DNA of 61,956 nucleotides. Origin: Clostridium sp. AF27-2AA. GTDB lineage: Bacteria > Bacillota > Clostridia > Lachnospirales > Lachnospiraceae. A model generated the notes under the pieces. It was not told the DNA's origin. It did no database searches and saw only the letters and a program-made list of their open reading frames with translations. Location: positions 384 to 62,339 of the forward strand of contig NZ_QUFI01000019.1 in the NCBI RefSeq assembly GCF_003478505.1, in the 5' to 3' direction. This document shows positions 18,105 through 27,858 of the stretch, one piece after another; positions within the stretch are counted from its first letter, which is position 1; every line of letters starts with the position of its first letter. A program made the translations under genes and the position numbers.

Positions 18105-19157
18105 TCAGATTCCCCCTTTCCCTTCCTCTTCCAGGAAACTCTTTCTAAGCTGTCCGCAGGCACCGTTGATGTCGCGGCCCATCTCCCGGCGGACCGTCAC
18201 GTTGATGCCATTTTTTTCCAGATAAGCCTGAAACGCCTCAATGGCCCTCCGGTCTGACTGACGGTAATCCCGCTCCTTGATCGGATTGACCGGGATCAGG
18301 TTCACATGTCCATGCATGCCTTTGATCAGGGCTGTAAGTGCCTTTGCCTCTTCCAGATTATCGTTCACGCCGCTCACCAGGCTGTACTCAAAGGTCAGCC
18401 GCCGTCCGGTCTTCTCAAAATAAGTCTGGCAGGCCGGCAGAATCTCTTTTAAGCTGTAACGATTCGCGATCGGCATGAGGGTCCTTCGAACCTCATCATT
18501 TGGCGCATGGAGAGACAGCGCCAGTGTGATCTGGATGTTCTCCTCTGCCAGCCTCAAAATGTTCGGCACAATGCCACAGGTAGACAGCGTGATATTTCTC
18601 TGACTGATGTTCAGGCCATTCTCATCGGTAATCATACGCAGGAAACGGATCACATTGTCGTAATTGTCAAGCGGCTCTCCAGAACCCATGATGACAATGT
18701 TGGATACCCGTTCCCCCGTCAAAGTCTGGATCCGGTAAATCTGGTCCAGCATCTCCGCCGGTGTCAGGTTGCGCTCCAGTCCGTCCAGGGTGGACGCACA
18801 GAAACGGCAGCCCATGCGGCAGCCCACCTGCGAGGAAATACAGACACTGTTTCCGTGATGGTACTGCATCCACACACTCTCGATCACATTGCCGTCTGCC
18901 AAGCGGAACAGATATTTCCGGGTGCCGTCGATCTGGGATATCTTCACATCTGCCGGGTACAGCGCCGTGAGGACAAACTGCTCTTTCAACTTTTCGCGAA
19001 GCGGCTTGGAGAGATTGCTCATCTCATCAAAATCTGCCACCAGCTTCTGATGAAGCCACTGGTAAATCTGCTTTGCCCGGAAGGGCTTATCTCCCATCTG
19101 GCGGATGGCCTCAGTCAGTTCCTCCAGAGTCAGGGATTTGATGTCTTGCTTTTCCAT
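18105..19157 (-). CDS. rlmN: Dual 23S rRNA/tRNA adenosine C2-methyltransferase
   Basis: Radical SAM enzyme that methylates A2503 of 23S rRNA and A37 of some tRNAs. In 350 residues the cluster cysteines are Cys113, Cys117 and Cys120 (CRMGCRFC), GSGEPLDNYDNV is the SAM-binding GGEP-type motif, and the C-terminal catalytic cysteine is near 334 in NGACGQLR. An N-terminal helical RNA-recognition domain covers the first 100 residues. It lies 11 nt after rsmB. Confidence 0.96.
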   Translation of the reverse strand: MEKQDIKSLTLEELTEAIRQMGDKPFRAKQIYQWLHQKLVADFDEMSNLSKPLREKLKEQFVLTALYPADVKISQIDGTRKYLFRLADGNVIESVWMQYHHGNSVCISSQVGCRMGCRFCASTLDGLERNLTPAEMLDQIYRIQTLTGERVSNIVIMGSGEPLDNYDNVIRFLRMITDENGLNISQRNITLSTCGIVPNILRLAEENIQITLALSLHAPNDEVRRTLMPIANRYSLKEILPACQTYFEKTGRRLTFEYSLVSGVNDNLEEAKALTALIKGMHGHVNLIPVNPIKERDYRQSDRRAIEAFQAYLEKNGINVTVRREMGRDINGACGQLRKSFLEEEGKGGI

Positions 19158-19168
19158 AATCGTAACTT

Positions 19169-20509
19169 CTACTCCTTTCTCCGGAATGCGGAGATAAAGA
19201 ACCCATCACATGGGTATCTGCCCGGCAGAAGCTGGACATAACCATCTTTCATGGTTTCTTCTGCCACCTGACTGCCGAACGCCCCCTCAATGCTCACCGG
19301 CTCAAATGGAAGTGTTTCCAGAATCCAGTTTCTCTGGTCTTCATTTTCCAGATGATCGATGGTACAGGTGCTGTAAATGAGCTTTCCTCCTGGCTTTACA
19401 TAGTTCCAGACCACAGACAGAATGTCCTTCTGGAGCTCTGCCAGATCTTCTAAATCTTCTTTTGTCACCTGATACTTGATATCCGGCTTCTTGCCAATGA
19501 TGCCAAGACCGGAGCACGGAAGATCCGCAATGACGATATCCGCCTGTTTTTCCCAGGACGGATCTTTTTCCAGCGCATCCCACACCTCTGCCCGGATATT
19601 GGTAAATCCGGTCCGGCGGATGTTATCCTCCACCAGCAGGATCTTATTTTCTGTTAAGTCCCGGACAACGACCTGTCCGGTGCCAGCAAGCTTATCCGCG
19701 ATGTGCAGGCTCTTTCCGCCCGGGGCGCCGCACACATCCAGAACCACATCTCCCGGCTTCGGATCTGCCGCCTCCCCCACAAAGGAGGAGCTTACATCCT
19801 GAACCGTGATCCAGCCATTCCGGAATGCCGCAACGGCATCCAGATAATCATAGCCGGAAAGAAGAAGGGCATGGTCGGCCAGCGGATTTTTCTGTACCGT
19901 GACATGATCCTGTTCCAGACTGTGAAGAATCTCTTCCATGGAAGCCCGGTCCAGATTGCAGCGCACAGAAGTAGGTCGCTCCTCTAGGAAAGCCTGCAGC
20001 ATACGCTCTACTGTCTCTGCCGGATATTGCTGTTTCCAGAGTTCGATGATCCAGTCCGGCATGGAATATTTCCGGGACCAGTCGGTGAACAAAAAGGTTT
20101 CTTTTTCTCTGGAAATGGTGCGAAGCACTCCGTTTACAAAGCCTTTCAGGCCGTGGAACTTCCGTTTTACCGCAAGCTTCACAGCCTCATCACATACCGC
20201 GCTGTCCGGGATCCGGTCCATCTTTAAGATCTGGTATACAGACATCCGAAGAATGGTACGGATCACCGGCTTCATTTTCTTTACTTTTGTTTTAGAACAC
20301 TGGTCAATCACCGCATCGATGGTCAGAAGATATTCAAGGGTTCCTTCCGCGACTCTTGTAATAAACGCACGGTTCTGCTTTTCCAGATACTGATGCTTAT
20401 CCAGTGCTTTTTTTAATACCACATGGCTGTAACCGCCATATTCCAGGATTTCCAGAAGGATATCCAGGATCAGTTCCCGCTCTTTGGTCGGGCCGTTCTG
20501 CTTAGTCAT
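19169..20509 (-). CDS. rsmB: 16S rRNA (cytosine-967-C5)-methyltransferase
   Basis: Methylates C967 of 16S rRNA. It has an N-terminal NusB-like RNA-binding domain (about 1-140) and a C-terminal SAM-dependent methyltransferase domain with VVLDVCGAPGGKSLHIA (SAM loop), DLPCSGLGIIGKKPD (PC motif) and STCTIDHLEN (catalytic TC). The start is placed at ATG 20509 with GGAGG 11 nt upstream; the frame is open for six more codons, but its only earlier start is a TTG overlapping that site. It overlaps the zinc peptidase gene by 8 nt. The protein has 446 residues. Confidence 0.94.
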   Translation of the reverse strand: MTKQNGPTKERELILDILLEILEYGGYSHVVLKKALDKHQYLEKQNRAFITRVAEGTLEYLLTIDAVIDQCSKTKVKKMKPVIRTILRMSVYQILKMDRIPDSAVCDEAVKLAVKRKFHGLKGFVNGVLRTISREKETFLFTDWSRKYSMPDWIIELWKQQYPAETVERMLQAFLEERPTSVRCNLDRASMEEILHSLEQDHVTVQKNPLADHALLLSGYDYLDAVAAFRNGWITVQDVSSSFVGEAADPKPGDVVLDVCGAPGGKSLHIADKLAGTGQVVVRDLTENKILLVEDNIRRTGFTNIRAEVWDALEKDPSWEKQADIVIADLPCSGLGIIGKKPDIKYQVTKEDLEDLAELQKDILSVVWNYVKPGGKLIYSTCTIDHLENEDQRNWILETLPFEPVSIEGAFGSQVAEETMKDGYVQLLPGRYPCDGFFISAFRRKE

Positions 20510-21224
20510 TTCGTCTGCGTCCTCCAAACAGGATGATCAGCCGCGCAAGCTGTAAAATGGAAGCGGCCGCTGCTGCCACATAGGTCAGGGCTGCTGCCCC
20601 CAGCACCTTTCTGGTGCCATCCACCTCATCTCCCTGAAGAATGCCAAGACTATCTACCAGATGCACCGCACGGGAGGAAGCATTGAACTCTACCGGCAGG
20701 GTGATGATCTGGAATAACACAGCCAGCACAAACATCCAGATGCCAATCTCAATGAACGGAGTCAGTCCGATAAAAAAGCCCAGGATGATGAGGGGCAGGG
20801 AAATTTTGCTTCCAAAGTTTGCGATCGGCACAAACGCAGAGCGCAGGCGAAGAGGCGCGTAGCCTACATTATCCTGAATGGCATGCCCGCACTCATGAGC
20901 CGCCACACCCACTGCCGCAATGGAAGTGCTTCCATAAACAGACTCCGATAAGTTTACGGTTTTGGTCCGCGGGTCATAGTGGTCCGTGAGCTGTCCCCGC
21001 ACAGGCTGGACAGTCACATCGTAAATGCCCTGGGACTGTAAAAGGCGTTTTGCCGCTTCCGCGCCGGTCATCCCGGTCATGCTGCGCACGCGGGAATAGC
21101 GCTGGAATGTACTGTTCACTTTGGAGGATGCCCACAGAGATAACAGGGCACCGATATATACAAGGATCATTGTCGGATCAAACAGGCTGTAACCAAGCCC
21201 GTAATAACCATAGCCACCGTACAT
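20502..21224 (-). CDS. Membrane zinc metallopeptidase (YugP family)
   Basis: 240 residues of the PF04298-type family, with an N-terminal membrane span, the zinc motif AAHECGHAIQ (HExxH) and several hydrophobic spans in the C-terminal half. The N-terminus MYGGYGYYGLGYSLFDP is glycine/tyrosine-rich, as commonly seen in this family. Its substrate is unknown. Its place between fmt and rsmB is common in Clostridia and need not imply a shared role. Confidence 0.88.
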   Translation of the reverse strand: MYGGYGYYGLGYSLFDPTMILVYIGALLSLWASSKVNSTFQRYSRVRSMTGMTGAEAAKRLLQSQGIYDVTVQPVRGQLTDHYDPRTKTVNLSESVYGSTSIAAVGVAAHECGHAIQDNVGYAPLRLRSAFVPIANFGSKISLPLIILGFFIGLTPFIEIGIWMFVLAVLFQIITLPVEFNASSRAVHLVDSLGILQGDEVDGTRKVLGAAALTYVAAAAASILQLARLIILFGGRRRND

Positions 21225-21226
21225 GA

Positions 21227-22168
21227 CTACTCACTCCTTTCCATGATGCAGCCGGACTCTACCTGGTATCCCCTGAGGAATGCCGCGGTATCCATCCGCT
21301 TCTTTCCTTCTAACTGAAGGCTGGTGACGCATAATACGCCGTTTCCGGTCTGGATCTTTAAGCCCTCATCGCTGGCGCTGATGACACTGCCGCAGGGAGC
21401 TTTTGTTTCCGGGTCCGGAAGCACCTTTGCCTCCCAGATTTTTAACATTTTACCATTCCATCTGGTGAATGCGCTGGGCCACGGGTTTAAACCGCGCACC
21501 AGACGTTCAATGGAAACCGCGTCCATGGTCCAGTCAATGTCACCCATGGATTTGGAAATTTTCTTTACATAGGTTGCCTGGGCGTGATCCTGCGGCTGCG
21601 GGGTGATTTCTCCCTTTTCCAGCTTGCTTAAGGTCGAAAGGATCAGATCTCCACCCAGAAGGCTTAACCGGTCAAACAGGCTTCCGCCGGTCTCATCCGG
21701 ATTCAGTTTTATCACAGTTTTCTCCAGCATATCGCCTGTATCCATCTCCACATCCATCATCATGGTGGTAATGCCGGTCTCTTCATCACCGTTGATGACA
21801 GCCCACTGGATCGGGGCTGCGCCGCGGTACTTTGGAAGCAGGGACGCGTGGATGTTCACACATCCGTATTTTGGCAGGTCTAACAGACTCTTTGGAAGGA
21901 TCTGGCCAAAGGCAATGACCACCATAGCGTCTGGTTTTAACGTGCGCATCTCCTCCACAAAGGCTTCATCCCTTGCGCGCACCGGCTGATAAACCGGAAT
22001 ATTGTGCTTTAAGGCACACTCTTTGACCGGAGACATATGGATCTCCTTGCCCCGTCCCTTAGGCTTATCCGGCTGAGTGACTACTGCAGCGACCTCATGC
22101 TCCGAAGCCACCAGGGCTTCTAATGTCGGCACCGAAAAATCCGGTGTTCCCATAAATATGATTCTCAT
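21227..22168 (-). CDS. fmt: Methionyl-tRNA formyltransferase
   Basis: Formylates initiator Met-tRNA using 10-formyltetrahydrofolate, the product of Fhs encoded 6 kb upstream. In 313 residues the N-terminal catalytic domain has MRIIFMGTPDFSVP, NIHASLLPKYRGAAPIQWAV (catalytic Asn-His) and a downstream Asp in MDVEMDTGDML. The C-terminal OB-type tRNA-binding domain covers about 205-313. It follows def by 4 nt, the usual pair. Confidence 0.97.
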   Translation of the reverse strand: MRIIFMGTPDFSVPTLEALVASEHEVAAVVTQPDKPKGRGKEIHMSPVKECALKHNIPVYQPVRARDEAFVEEMRTLKPDAMVVIAFGQILPKSLLDLPKYGCVNIHASLLPKYRGAAPIQWAVINGDEETGITTMMMDVEMDTGDMLEKTVIKLNPDETGGSLFDRLSLLGGDLILSTLSKLEKGEITPQPQDHAQATYVKKISKSMGDIDWTMDAVSIERLVRGLNPWPSAFTRWNGKMLKIWEAKVLPDPETKAPCGSVISASDEGLKIQTGNGVLCVTSLQLEGKKRMDTAAFLRGYQVESGCIMERSE

Positions 22169-22172
22169 AGGC

Positions 22173-22652
22173 TTATTCTTCCTCCGGTTCTGCTGTGGTA
22201 TCCATCAGTTCGCCCTCTACTAAGTCTACATAGAGCTGGCCGTGAAGATGCGCGCACTCATGACAGATGCAGCGGGCTAACAGCTCCTCGCCCTCTAACT
22301 CAAACTGCTCCATATTTTCATCGTAAGCCCGGACAACCACGTGATTCGGGCGGGTTACCATGCCGGCCTTTCCCGGTACACTAAGGCAGCCCTCCTGTCC
22401 GGTCTGGCTTCCGCTCTGCTCAATAATTTCCGGATTGATGAGCACATACTGGTTGCCGTCATCTACATCCATGACCACGATCTGCTTTAATACGCCCACC
22501 TGCGGTGCTGCCAGGCCCACGCCGTTTGCCTCATACATGGTCTCAAACATGTCTTCGATCAGCTCCGCGATACGCGGGGTGATCTCCTTGACCGGTTTGC
22601 ATTCCTTTCTTAAAATATCATCTCCGATGGTTCTTACCTGTCTGATTGCCAT
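22173..22652 (-). CDS. def: Peptide deformylase
   Basis: Metal enzyme that removes the formyl group from nascent proteins. In 159 residues the three conserved motifs are GVGLAAPQVG, EGCLSVPG (cysteine metal ligand) and CHECAHLHG (HExxH). This is the compact type-1 form with an acidic tail (EPEEE). It lies 4 nt ahead of fmt and 26 nt after priA. Confidence 0.97.
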   Translation of the reverse strand: MAIRQVRTIGDDILRKECKPVKEITPRIAELIEDMFETMYEANGVGLAAPQVGVLKQIVVMDVDDGNQYVLINPEIIEQSGSQTGQEGCLSVPGKAGMVTRPNHVVVRAYDENMEQFELEGEELLARCICHECAHLHGQLYVDLVEGELMDTTAEPEEE

Positions 22653-22678
22653 TATTCTTCGTCCTTTCTGTATCGCAT

Positions 22679-24775
22679 TTATATGAAATCACACTGGAGC
22701 GTCAGCTTTTTGCAGCTTTCTGTCTCGTCCCAGCGCATTTTGACATACTTCTGGATTTTTATTAGTATATCATAGTTTTCATGTTTCATATATAAAATTT
22801 TTCTGTAGATATCGTGAACTTTATATACCGGTGCCGGAACCGGTCCAATGATCTCGGCTGCTTCCCCGAAATGTTTCTGCACGGATCCCGCGATGGCATC
22901 CATGATCCGGCTCATAAGCTCCTCATTTTCTCCTGCCACCTGCATGCACAGCATATGGCAGGCCGGAGGATAATGCATCAGCCTCCGGTACCCCATCTCC
23001 TGACGGTAAAAGGCCCCATAATCCTGGGCCGCCGCTGTCTGGATGCTATAATGCTCCGGCATATAGGTCTGGATCAGCGCTGTCCCTGCCTGTCTCCCGC
23101 GGCCCGCACGGCCTGCTGCCTGAACCAGAAGCTCAAACGTCCGCTCCGCTGCCGCAAAATCCGGCGCATACAGCGACACATCTGCCGCCAGCACGCCCAC
23201 CAGGGTCACTCCCGGAAAATCATGACCTTTTACAATCATCTGGGTGCCAATGAGAATATCTGCCTTGCCCTTTGCAAATGCCGACAGAATCTTCTCATGG
23301 CCGCCCTTTCTCGAGGTAGTATCCAAATCCATCCGCAGAATTTTCGCCTGGGGAAACATCTGAACTGCCATCTCCTCAATCTTCTGGGTGCCGATACCAA
23401 ATCCCGCCAGATACGGAGACCCGCAGTGCGGGCACAGCTTCGGCATGGGAATCTGATAACCGCAGTAATGACACACTAGTCTCTGGTGGTTATGCAGCGT
23501 CAGAGACACATCGCAGTGCGGGCATTTTACCGCCTCACCGCAGCTTCTGCAGGAAACAAAGCTGGAATAGCCCCTCCGGTTGATAAACAGCATGATCTGC
23601 TCCTTTTTCTCCAACCGGTCCCTGATCAGCTCCTGCAGACGCACACTGAATATGGATTTGTTGCCGGTCTCCATCTCCTTTCGCAGATCCACAACCTCCA
23701 CCGCCGCCATCTCACTTCCCGCCTTTGCCCGCTTTGTCAGCGTAAACAGGCGGTAAATTCCGGCTTCCGCTTTTGCGTAGGCCTCCACCGATGGCGTGGC
23801 GGAGCCCATCACCAGAGCCGCGCCGCTTAGCGCGGCCAGTTTTTCAGCCACATCTCTTGCATGGTAGCGCGGCGACGTCTCACTCTTATAAGCACCCTCA
23901 TGCTCCTCATCGATGATGATGAGTCCAAGATTGGGAAACGGCGTAAAAAGCGCCGATCTGGCACCGATCATAATATCCGTCTCTCCATTTCTGGCCCGCT
24001 CAAACTGGTCACACTTTTCTCCGGCAGAAAGCCTGGAATGCATAACACAGATACGGCGGCCGAAACGGCTGTAAAAACGGCTCACCGTCTGGTAGGTCAG
24101 GGCAATCTCCGGAATCAGCACGATGACCTGTTTTCCCTGCTGCAGCACATGGTCGATCAGGGCCATGTAAACTTCGGTTTTGCCGCTGCCTGTGACACCA
24201 TGGATGAGACAGGGAGCGCGGTCGCCGGAGTCATAGGAAGTGATGAAGGCATCCGTAATGGACTGCTGCTCGGAATTTAAGAAGATGGCTGAACCGTCTC
24301 CCGCTGGCTCTGCCGCTTCTTTCCATGCCGCTTCCAGACTTCCTGCCGGTTTTGCCTTGGCCTGTTCCAGACCTTCGCCCGGCAGCTCCGTCATCCCCGC
24401 CACAGTCTCCACAATCTTCTTATTCCGTGCCTTCACCCTCTTCTTCACCGGGAGCACCGTCTTCAGCGCCTGATTCATGGTAGAGCCATACTGCTCCTTC
24501 ATCCACCAGGCCAGCTCAATCAGCCGGGCATCCGCCGTAATACTCTTCTCAGTAACACCGATGATCTCTTTTATTTTGTCTTTATCATAATCCGGCCTGC
24601 CTGTGATTTCCACCACATAGCCGGTTCGTGTTCTGTTTCCTGAACCAAAAGGGACGCAGACCTGCACCCCCACACGGATCTGCGGCAAAAGCGCCGGCGG
24701 GATCCGGTACTGGAATACCCGGTCTACGTCTTCATGGGAAATATCTATAATGATGCTGGCATACTGATCTGCCAT
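22679..24775 (-). CDS. priA: Primosomal replication-restart helicase
   Basis: 3'-to-5' helicase that reloads the replisome on stalled forks. Its 698 residues show an N-terminal 3'-DNA-binding domain (about 1-110) and a helicase core with Walker A HGVTGSGKTEVYM, Walker B IIIDEEHEGAYK and GSATPSVEA. An eight-cysteine zinc region follows (CRSCGEAVKCPHC, CHYCG, CPHCG), then motifs V/VI ending in QAAGRAGRG. A low-complexity linker of about 40 residues after the DNA-binding part is longer than usual. It lies between murF and def. Confidence 0.95.
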   Translation of the reverse strand: MADQYASIIIDISHEDVDRVFQYRIPPALLPQIRVGVQVCVPFGSGNRTRTGYVVEITGRPDYDKDKIKEIIGVTEKSITADARLIELAWWMKEQYGSTMNQALKTVLPVKKRVKARNKKIVETVAGMTELPGEGLEQAKAKPAGSLEAAWKEAAEPAGDGSAIFLNSEQQSITDAFITSYDSGDRAPCLIHGVTGSGKTEVYMALIDHVLQQGKQVIVLIPEIALTYQTVSRFYSRFGRRICVMHSRLSAGEKCDQFERARNGETDIMIGARSALFTPFPNLGLIIIDEEHEGAYKSETSPRYHARDVAEKLAALSGAALVMGSATPSVEAYAKAEAGIYRLFTLTKRAKAGSEMAAVEVVDLRKEMETGNKSIFSVRLQELIRDRLEKKEQIMLFINRRGYSSFVSCRSCGEAVKCPHCDVSLTLHNHQRLVCHYCGYQIPMPKLCPHCGSPYLAGFGIGTQKIEEMAVQMFPQAKILRMDLDTTSRKGGHEKILSAFAKGKADILIGTQMIVKGHDFPGVTLVGVLAADVSLYAPDFAAAERTFELLVQAAGRAGRGRQAGTALIQTYMPEHYSIQTAAAQDYGAFYRQEMGYRRLMHYPPACHMLCMQVAGENEELMSRIMDAIAGSVQKHFGEAAEIIGPVPAPVYKVHDIYRKILYMKHENYDILIKIQKYVKMRWDETESCKKLTLQCDFI

Positions 24776-24799
24776 ATATACTCCTGTCTGTTGCCTGTT

Positions 24800-26176
24800 T
24801 TAATCTTTCAGCAGCCTTGCTGCCACCTCCCCCAGCTTCATGCTGTTGGAGCCCTTTAAGAGCACACAGTCGCCCGGCTGCAGCTTTGCCTTTACGCTCT
24901 CAGCCAGCGCATCCCGCTGGTTCTCATCAAAATGAAGATACTCTGCTTTCATGCCGGCACGCTTTGCTCCGCGCGCAATCTGTTCTGCCAGTTCTCCATA
25001 AGTAAACAGAATATCCACCGGATGGGATTTCATCCAGCTTCCGACCTCATAATGGAACTTCGGGGAATCCGGTCCCAGCTCCTTCATATCAGCAAGCACC
25101 GCAATACGGCGTCCCTTTGCTTTCGCCTCCAGGACCTCCAGACCAGCCTTCATGGAAACCGGACTCGCGTTGTAGGTGTCATCAATAATGGTAACTCCAT
25201 TTTTCTCCGCGATCTGCTGGCGGTTTTTGAATCCGGTAAAGGCAGCCAGGCTCTTCACTGCGCCGGAAAGCGGAACTCCGCTTAAATCTGCTACAGCCAA
25301 AGCCACCATGGCATTCAGCACATTGTGGCGCCCCATGATGCTTAAGCGCACCATATACTTTTCTCCACGGCAGTTTGCGGTAAACACCGGGTAGCCATCC
25401 TCGCTGCGGATATCCTCGGCCCGGTACTCGGAATTCTCTCTAGTTCCGTAATATACGGTACGGCAGCCCGCTTTGGCTTTTGTATCTTTTAGCAGCGGGT
25501 CATTCCCATTTAAGAACAGAATGCCGCCATCCTTTAAACCATCCTGAATAGTCAGCTTCTCATGATAAATGTTTTCCTGACTTCCCAGCTGTTCAATATG
25601 GGTGATGCCAACATTGGTGATCACAGCCATATCTACCTGGGCAATCTTTGCGATGACGGTCAGTTCCCCCGGCATGCTCATGCCAAGTTCCAGCACACCA
25701 ATCTCATCGGCGGAAGTAATCTCAGACAGCGTGATTGGCACCCCCACCTGGCTGTTGGAATTTCCCGGAGTCTTGTATACCTGGTACTTCGCGGAAAGTG
25801 CTGCTGCCACCATTTCACGGGTCGTGGTCTTTCCCACACTTCCGGTGATGCCCACAAGCGGCAGGCTTAACCGGCTGCGGTAATAGCGGCCGATGTCCTG
25901 CAGCGCCTTTTTGGTATCAGCCACACGGATCCAGGCATGCTCCACATCCTCTGCCGTATCATGCTCGGAAGTCAGCACAGCCACCGCGCCCGCGCCAAAG
26001 GCCTGCTCTATAAAACGATGCGCATCCACCTTTTCCCCAATGAGCGGCACAAACAGGTCATTTCCCTTCATGGTTCTCGAATCAATGCTCAAATGTGCAA
26101 TCTTCTGTGTTTCGTTTCCACACAGAAGCCGGCCGCCCGTGGCAGCCACAATCTCTTTTACCGTTATATTTTCCAT
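24800..26176 (-). CDS. murF: UDP-MurNAc-tripeptide--D-Ala-D-Ala ligase
   Basis: Adds D-Ala-D-Ala to the UDP-MurNAc tripeptide, the last cytoplasmic step of peptidoglycan precursor synthesis. The start is set at ATG 26176 (MENITVKEIV); the frame extends 28 codons further, but that part is basic low-complexity sequence unlike the family. The 458 residues carry the Mur ligase P-loop GITGSVGKTTTREMV, the ELGMSMPGE block and DDTYNASPVSMKAGL (C-terminal domain). The ribosome-binding site is weak. It follows murE by 94 nt. Confidence 0.94.
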   Translation of the reverse strand: MENITVKEIVAATGGRLLCGNETQKIAHLSIDSRTMKGNDLFVPLIGEKVDAHRFIEQAFGAGAVAVLTSEHDTAEDVEHAWIRVADTKKALQDIGRYYRSRLSLPLVGITGSVGKTTTREMVAAALSAKYQVYKTPGNSNSQVGVPITLSEITSADEIGVLELGMSMPGELTVIAKIAQVDMAVITNVGITHIEQLGSQENIYHEKLTIQDGLKDGGILFLNGNDPLLKDTKAKAGCRTVYYGTRENSEYRAEDIRSEDGYPVFTANCRGEKYMVRLSIMGRHNVLNAMVALAVADLSGVPLSGAVKSLAAFTGFKNRQQIAEKNGVTIIDDTYNASPVSMKAGLEVLEAKAKGRRIAVLADMKELGPDSPKFHYEVGSWMKSHPVDILFTYGELAEQIARGAKRAGMKAEYLHFDENQRDALAESVKAKLQPGDCVLLKGSNSMKLGEVAARLLKD

Positions 26177-26270
26177 TTCCGGATCTCTTTTCCTGTTTCT
26201 TTTCTTCCAAGTGCCTGCAGGCTCTGTTTTCGCATTCCTGCTTTTCAAAGCCTGCCGCACACATGTTCCC

Positions 26271-27728
26271 TTACAAATTCTTCACAACCTCTTCCACCAC
26301 CGCACGGTCCAGGAATGGGTAACGCACACCGTTGATCTCCTGATAGTCCTCATGGCCCTTGCCAATGATGGCAATCATATCGCCCGGCTCCGCGTGAGTG
26401 ATGCTGTAGGTAATGGCCTCTTTCCGGTCCGGAATCTCAATGAATTTACCGCCGGTCTTCTCAATGCTGCCGCGGATATCCGCAATGATATCCTCCACCT
26501 TTTCAAACCGGGAGTTGTCTGCGGTGATGATGGACAGATCCGCCATGCGGCCGCCAATCTCCCCCATAGAGTAACGACGGTCCTTCGAGCGGTTTCCACC
26601 GCAGCCAAAGACTACTACCAGACGCTTCGGATGGTACTCCCTAAGCGTTGCCAGAAGGCTCTCCATGCTGACTGCGTTGTGGGCGTAGTCTACGATGACG
26701 CAGCACTTCTCAGAGGTGTATACAATCTCCATACGGCCGTTGATTTTCAGGTGCTCCAGGGCATGCTGCAGCTTTTCTGCCGGAACACCAACCCACAGAG
26801 TAACCGCTGCTGCCGCCAGCGCATTGTATACATTAAATTTGCCAGGGATGCTGACACGCACCGGAATCTGGTGCTCGCCCCTGATATCAAACTCCACGCC
26901 CACAAAATCCGGCTCAGAGACATAATGAATGTTCTCTGCCTGGAAACCGGCGCCCTCTTTCAGGCCAAATCCGGTCCATGCGCACGGAATGTCTTTTACA
27001 ATATCGTCAATATGTTCATCATCCACGTTGATCAGGGCACGGTCACACTGGTGGAACAGCTGTTTCTTGTAATATAAATACTCCGCAAAGTCCGCGTGCT
27101 CATCTTTTCCGATGTGATCCGGAGAAATGTTGGTGAAGAGCCCATAGTTGAAGTGAATACCTGCCACCCGGTGCATCTTCATGGCCTGGGAGGAAACCTC
27201 CATCACGCAGCACTCACAGCCAGCTTCCACCATCTTCGCGAAATAGCGGTGCAGATCATAGGATTCCGGTGTGGTATTCACGGTTGGAAAATGTTCTTCT
27301 CCGATGTAAACGCCATTGGTACCAATCATACCGGTCTTTTTACCGGCAGTCTCCAGAATGGTCTTGATCATATGGGTGGTGGTGGTCTTTCCCTTGGTAC
27401 CGGTTACCCCGATCATGGTAAGCTTCCGGGATGGATAGCCAAAGCGTGCTGCCGATAACAGAGCCAGCGCCTCTCTTCCGTTTTCGGTCTCCACCACAGT
27501 GACATCCTCCGGTGTCTCCACCGGATGCTCGGTCACAAGTACCTTTACTCCTGCCTCTGTCACCTGAGGAATAAAATCATGGGAATCGATTTTCGTACCC
27601 TTCATGCAGACAAACACCGCGCCAGGAGCAGCCTTTCTGGAGTCGTACACAACCTCGTTTACCTCCACGTCCAGGCTTCCCTGAACCAGCTTGTAAGAAA
27701 GTCCCTCTAACCAGTCTTTTATCGTCAT
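26271..27728 (-). CDS. murE: UDP-MurNAc-L-Ala-D-Glu ligase adding the third amino acid
   Basis: Mur ligase that adds the third stem-peptide residue. In 485 residues it has the P-loop GVTGTKGKTTTTHMI, the carbamoylated-lysine region around 190-225, and the C-terminal domain with VVVFGCGGNRSKDRR and GKGHEDYQ. The residues that choose the amino acid read DNSR at 404-407, where meso-diaminopimelate enzymes have DNPR. The retained Arg favours diaminopimelate, which fits dapF in the window, but the Pro-to-Ser change leaves some doubt. It is the first gene of the housekeeping run and lies after the fhs terminator. Confidence 0.93.
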   Translation of the reverse strand: MTIKDWLEGLSYKLVQGSLDVEVNEVVYDSRKAAPGAVFVCMKGTKIDSHDFIPQVTEAGVKVLVTEHPVETPEDVTVVETENGREALALLSAARFGYPSRKLTMIGVTGTKGKTTTTHMIKTILETAGKKTGMIGTNGVYIGEEHFPTVNTTPESYDLHRYFAKMVEAGCECCVMEVSSQAMKMHRVAGIHFNYGLFTNISPDHIGKDEHADFAEYLYYKKQLFHQCDRALINVDDEHIDDIVKDIPCAWTGFGLKEGAGFQAENIHYVSEPDFVGVEFDIRGEHQIPVRVSIPGKFNVYNALAAAAVTLWVGVPAEKLQHALEHLKINGRMEIVYTSEKCCVIVDYAHNAVSMESLLATLREYHPKRLVVVFGCGGNRSKDRRYSMGEIGGRMADLSIITADNSRFEKVEDIIADIRGSIEKTGGKFIEIPDRKEAITYSITHAEPGDMIAIIGKGHEDYQEINGVRYPFLDRAVVEEVVKNL

Positions 27729-27810
27729 ACTCTTGTCTGTCCTTTCTTAATTTCTATCCGTCTGCTTTCGTTTGCACTGCGCAAAATTCTGGCATAGCGG
27801 ACTTCCACGC

Positions 27811-27840
27811 AAAAAGCGCAGCTGCCAGAGCAGCCCACGC
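27811..27840 (-). terminator. Terminator after fhs
   Basis: On the minus strand the stem GCTGC-TCTG-GCAGC, with flanking partly paired GCG/GCGC, is followed by TTTTT. It lies 19-48 nt past the fhs stop and separates it from murE. Confidence 0.6.
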
Positions 27841-27858
27841 CTTCGCGACAATTTCAAA

